The notes under the pieces: model-generated | What the model was told of the DNA's origin: nothing | The model's input: the letters and a program-made list of their open reading frames with translations, nothing else | Database searches by the model: none | Assembly (NCBI GenBank): GCA_905183005.1 | Contig: CAJJDO010000064.1 | Coordinates: 64,695-128,694 of the forward strand | Origin: Paramecium pentaurelia | Taxonomy: Eukaryota; Ciliophora; Oligohymenophorea; Peniculida; Parameciidae | Direction of reading: 5' to 3' | Length of the DNA: 64,000 nucleotides | Shown here: positions 61,632 through 64,000 of the stretch, in pieces | Layout: each line of letters begins with the position of its first letter | How positions within the stretch are numbered: position 1 is the first letter of the stretch | Position numbers and translations under genes: made by a program

Positions 61632-63074
61632 ATGATATTTTTATTTATTGTAAAAATAACAATTGCATGGAAAACCTAGAGTATTAAAGAAAATATATAA
61701 ACTTGTTAAATCTTTGAAAGTGGAAATCAATAAGAATGCGAATTAAATGATTTAATTATATTTAGGTTAGACTCTTATTTTGCAATTTGTTTAATCTCAT
61801 CTGAAATTGGAGTTTAAAGTGTTTTATATGAAAACTCTTAAGGAAATTAAAATTTTATTTGTGTACTAAAAGATTAGATTTTGATATATCCTCTACCATA
61901 TACTTGTGGAAGCCAATTTAAAAGACTTCAACATTAAAATCAATTTTAAAACTATTCTTTAACTAGAGATAATTCATCTATGTATATATTTGGTGGATTT
62001 GATGGATCTGAATTAAGAAATCAATTGTTTAAATATAATTTTGAAGATCTCTTTAATAACTAAATTACCTATTCAATTCTGCCAAATAATTTTATATAAA
62101 AATTAACAGTTTCATTAGACTTATGGGATGGGTCTATGGAAGATTTTTAATTTACATCTAATTTTCCTAAGCTATAAAAATTAAAGAATTTAGGTTATAA
62201 ATATACAGTTAGTTCTATCTAAGATAATTCTTAATGCTAATCTTCAAACATTCCAAAATGTTTATAATATAGTGTTATTGTATATGTTGATGAATGTAAT
62301 TGCATTAAATTATTTTATGGAAGAGATTCTAATAATATTAATCAAAATGAGTCTTGGTTATACTATTTAGATGATTAGGTTTGGTAAGAAACTACACTTG
62401 ATTCTATTATAAAATTTGGAACAACTCCTATTGGATAATATTTTCCAAATATAAATATGATTGGTTTTTATGCAGAAAATACATATTATTTTTATTATGA
62501 TTGGGAATGGTATAAAAATTATGAGTAATTAAATTTTGGATCTATGTTTAAATAAATGATTGCTTATGATAACAAGACATTTCTATTAAATTCCTCGAGT
62601 ATCCTTTATAGTGATTATACTGATCAAAAGAATATTAAAAGCTAATAGTATGGTATCTATATATGTTAAGATGATTATCGTGGTTATGATTGTTAAATTC
62701 AAGATTTACAATGTTTAGGAAGCATATGTTTTAATGATTTATTATTTGAGAAAATCTGTGTATATTGTTAAGGACATGGTACTTGTTAAAATGGAAAATG
62801 TATATGCGATGAAGGATACAGTGGCAATGATTGTAGTTAATATGCTAAATGTTTAAATGATTGTTCAAATGAAGGAACTTGTATTTAATATTTTCCATCA
62901 CCTTAATGTAGATGTAAATAGGAGGATAAAAGGGGAGGAGAAGATTGTTCAACAATCTTTTGTCTGAATGATTGTTCCAATAATGGAGTTTGTATTAATG
63001 GTGTATGTGAATGTATTAATGGAGTAAAGGGTGATGATTGTAGTATATTAAATCTAAAATTTATTGATGAATGA
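61632..63074 (+). CDS. Secreted protein with C-terminal EGF-like repeats, 480 aa
   Basis: An uninterrupted frame with no introns from ATG 61632 to TGA 63072-63074. It begins with a short hydrophobic signal-like segment (MIFLFIVKITIAW). Residues 60-370 look beta-rich, with one kelch-like strand (SSMYIFGGFDGSELR). The last ~110 residues hold three EGF/tenascin-type modules: CVYCQGHGTCQNGKCICDEG, then NDCSNEGTCIQ, then NDCSNNGVCINGVCECING, each with the C-x-C ... G-x-x-C closing pattern. There is no C-terminal TM or GPI signal, so it is probably secreted, perhaps adhesive. The absence of introns in 1.44 kb is unusual here. Confidence 0.8.
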
Positions 63075-63182
63075 TATATATATTAGATTATTTATTATAT
63101 AAGTATTTTTTGAAAGGATATTTAGGTTTAACTATATTATTATTTTTAATTCATAGAAACATAGACGAATTCTAAATTAAAA

Positions 63183-63498
63183 ATGTTAATAGTTTTAACT
63201 TTCTTTTTTTTCATTAATGTTTTTAGTATTATTTAATAGGATTTATCTTTTATTATATTAAATTTCAAATAGATTTATTAATTATGCTAGAATTGATCAT
63301 AAAAAGATAGTTAATCATTATGGTAGTTTAACAAAAGTAATTTTCTTTTTGAAGGGTTTCCAAAACGTTTTTAAAAATTCTTTAAATAATTAAATAAGAT
63401 ATAAATAATATTAGGGAAAATTAAATTAGAAATATGACTCAAATAATAATATATTAATTTATAAAATGTAATTATAGAAGAATTGTAAATCACATGAT
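63183..63498 (+). pseudogene. Possible degraded secreted-protein gene
   Basis: A frame starting ATG 63183 gives a signal-peptide-like start (MLIVLTFFFFINVFSIIQQ) and Gln-rich text on both sides of in-frame TGA codons near 63294 and 63435 (for example SQSLWQFNKSNFLFEGFPKR between them). No GT...AG pair removes the stops, so it may be a decayed gene. It is short and could be chance. Confidence 0.3.
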
Positions 63499-63559
63499 TA
63501 AGTGTAATATTAATCAAATAATAAATAATAATATTATTTATTATGATTCAGTACTTAAG

Positions 63560-63964
63560 TTTAATAAAATGATAACTTGTTATTTTGACTGGTTATGATT
63601 GCCAATAAATATATCAAGATGTACTCATCTTTCAATTAAATCACAAAGAAAAAGTTATCAAGGGAATCGAACTCAATTTAGTTTTCAATAGCCTTATTTG
63701 ATATGCTTATGAATTTATATATAGGATTATTTTATTTTATTTTGAATTTCAATCCTTTAGTATTTATCCTCTTTTCATTTCCTTATGAAAATAGATTAAT
63801 CTCATTAATTTATTCAATCTCAGAGAATTGGAAGTATGAATTCCTTTAATAATATATCAAACAACTGAATAAATCCTTATTATTTAATTAAACTTAACTA
63901 AAGTATGCAATGAATTAATAGTTTAATCAAATCTTTCAGTTAAGCAACCTAAAATAATGATTTG
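63560..63964 (+). other. Unresolved coding-like sequence near the window end
   Basis: From about 63573 a + frame reads VILTGYDCQQIYQDVLIFQL with no ATG in frame. A 28-nt GT...TAG segment at 63649-63676 would connect it to a second frame (FSIALFDMLMNLYIGLFYF, ending in a Gln-rich helical tail, TGA at about 63961). The pieces look protein-like, but the start is missing, so it may be a pseudogene or a gene whose first exon I could not place. The last ~40 bases of the window hold nothing I can assign. Confidence 0.3.
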
Positions 63965-64000
63965 ATGAATTTTTCTGATGATTAAATATAAGATATAGTT

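Noticed and set aside
63640..63665. T-arm-like sequence (GAGTTCGATTCCC on the - strand) hinting at a tRNA
   Set aside because: No complementary stem around the loop and no D-arm or acceptor stem at the right distances.
1..64000. CRISPR arrays, IS elements, bacterial operons, viral genes
   Set aside because: Genetic code, introns and gene families are those of a ciliate nucleus. No direct-repeat arrays, transposases or terminal inverted repeats were seen.

Overview
The window is macronuclear DNA of a Paramecium-like ciliate. Reading frames stay open for hundreds of codons only if TAA and TAG encode glutamine and TGA is the sole stop. The base composition is strongly AT-rich. Genes are packed with gaps often under 150 bp and are interrupted by tiny introns (about 20-34 nt, starting GT and mostly ending TAG). 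One gene encodes a trichocyst matrix protein, a secretory product known from Paramecium. All coordinates and protein lengths below come from hand translation with this code and hand-placed introns. In every multi-exon model the spliced length is divisible by three.

Layout. 0.1-11.2 kb: a coiled-coil protein, a WDR90/POC16-type centriole protein (CFA20 domain plus WD repeats), a zinc-finger-like protein, a LITAF-domain protein, an unknown protein and an FMN-dependent 2-hydroxyacid oxidase. 11.8-19.1 kb: two tandem six-TM K+ channels with cyclic-nucleotide-binding-like domains, then a kelch protein. 19.7-23.9 kb: a Cys-rich, probably GPI-anchored surface protein, a decayed stretch and a WNK-like kinase. 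24.0-30.7 kb: two related Myb/SANT proteins flanking a clear class III PI 3-kinase (Vps34) pseudogene and two small genes. 31.1-40.0 kb: an AGC-like kinase, a Gln-rich protein, a kelch-MORC fusion and a cytosolic carboxypeptidase. 40.0-45.7 kb: a trichocyst matrix protein, a CDF zinc transporter and a third K+ channel. 45.7-52.2 kb: an ankyrin-anoctamin-B-box-EF-hand fusion and a B-type cyclin. 52.5-60.3 kb: a very large multi-TM PAS-like protein and a fourth K+ channel. 60.3-64 kb: two small genes, a secreted EGF-repeat protein and degraded sequence at the window end. Positions 1-147 hold only AT-rich sequence downstream of the first gene.

The genes do not form an operon or a single pathway, but a ciliary and excitability theme recurs: four K+ channels, an anoctamin, a centriolar CFA20/WD40 protein, a probable tubulin-processing carboxypeptidase and a trichocyst protein. 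The most unusual items are the CCHC zinc knuckle shared by all four K+ channels, the kelch-MORC fusion with a degenerate ATPase site, the ankyrin-anoctamin-B-box-EF-hand fusion, and the decayed Vps34 copy between two Myb paralogues.
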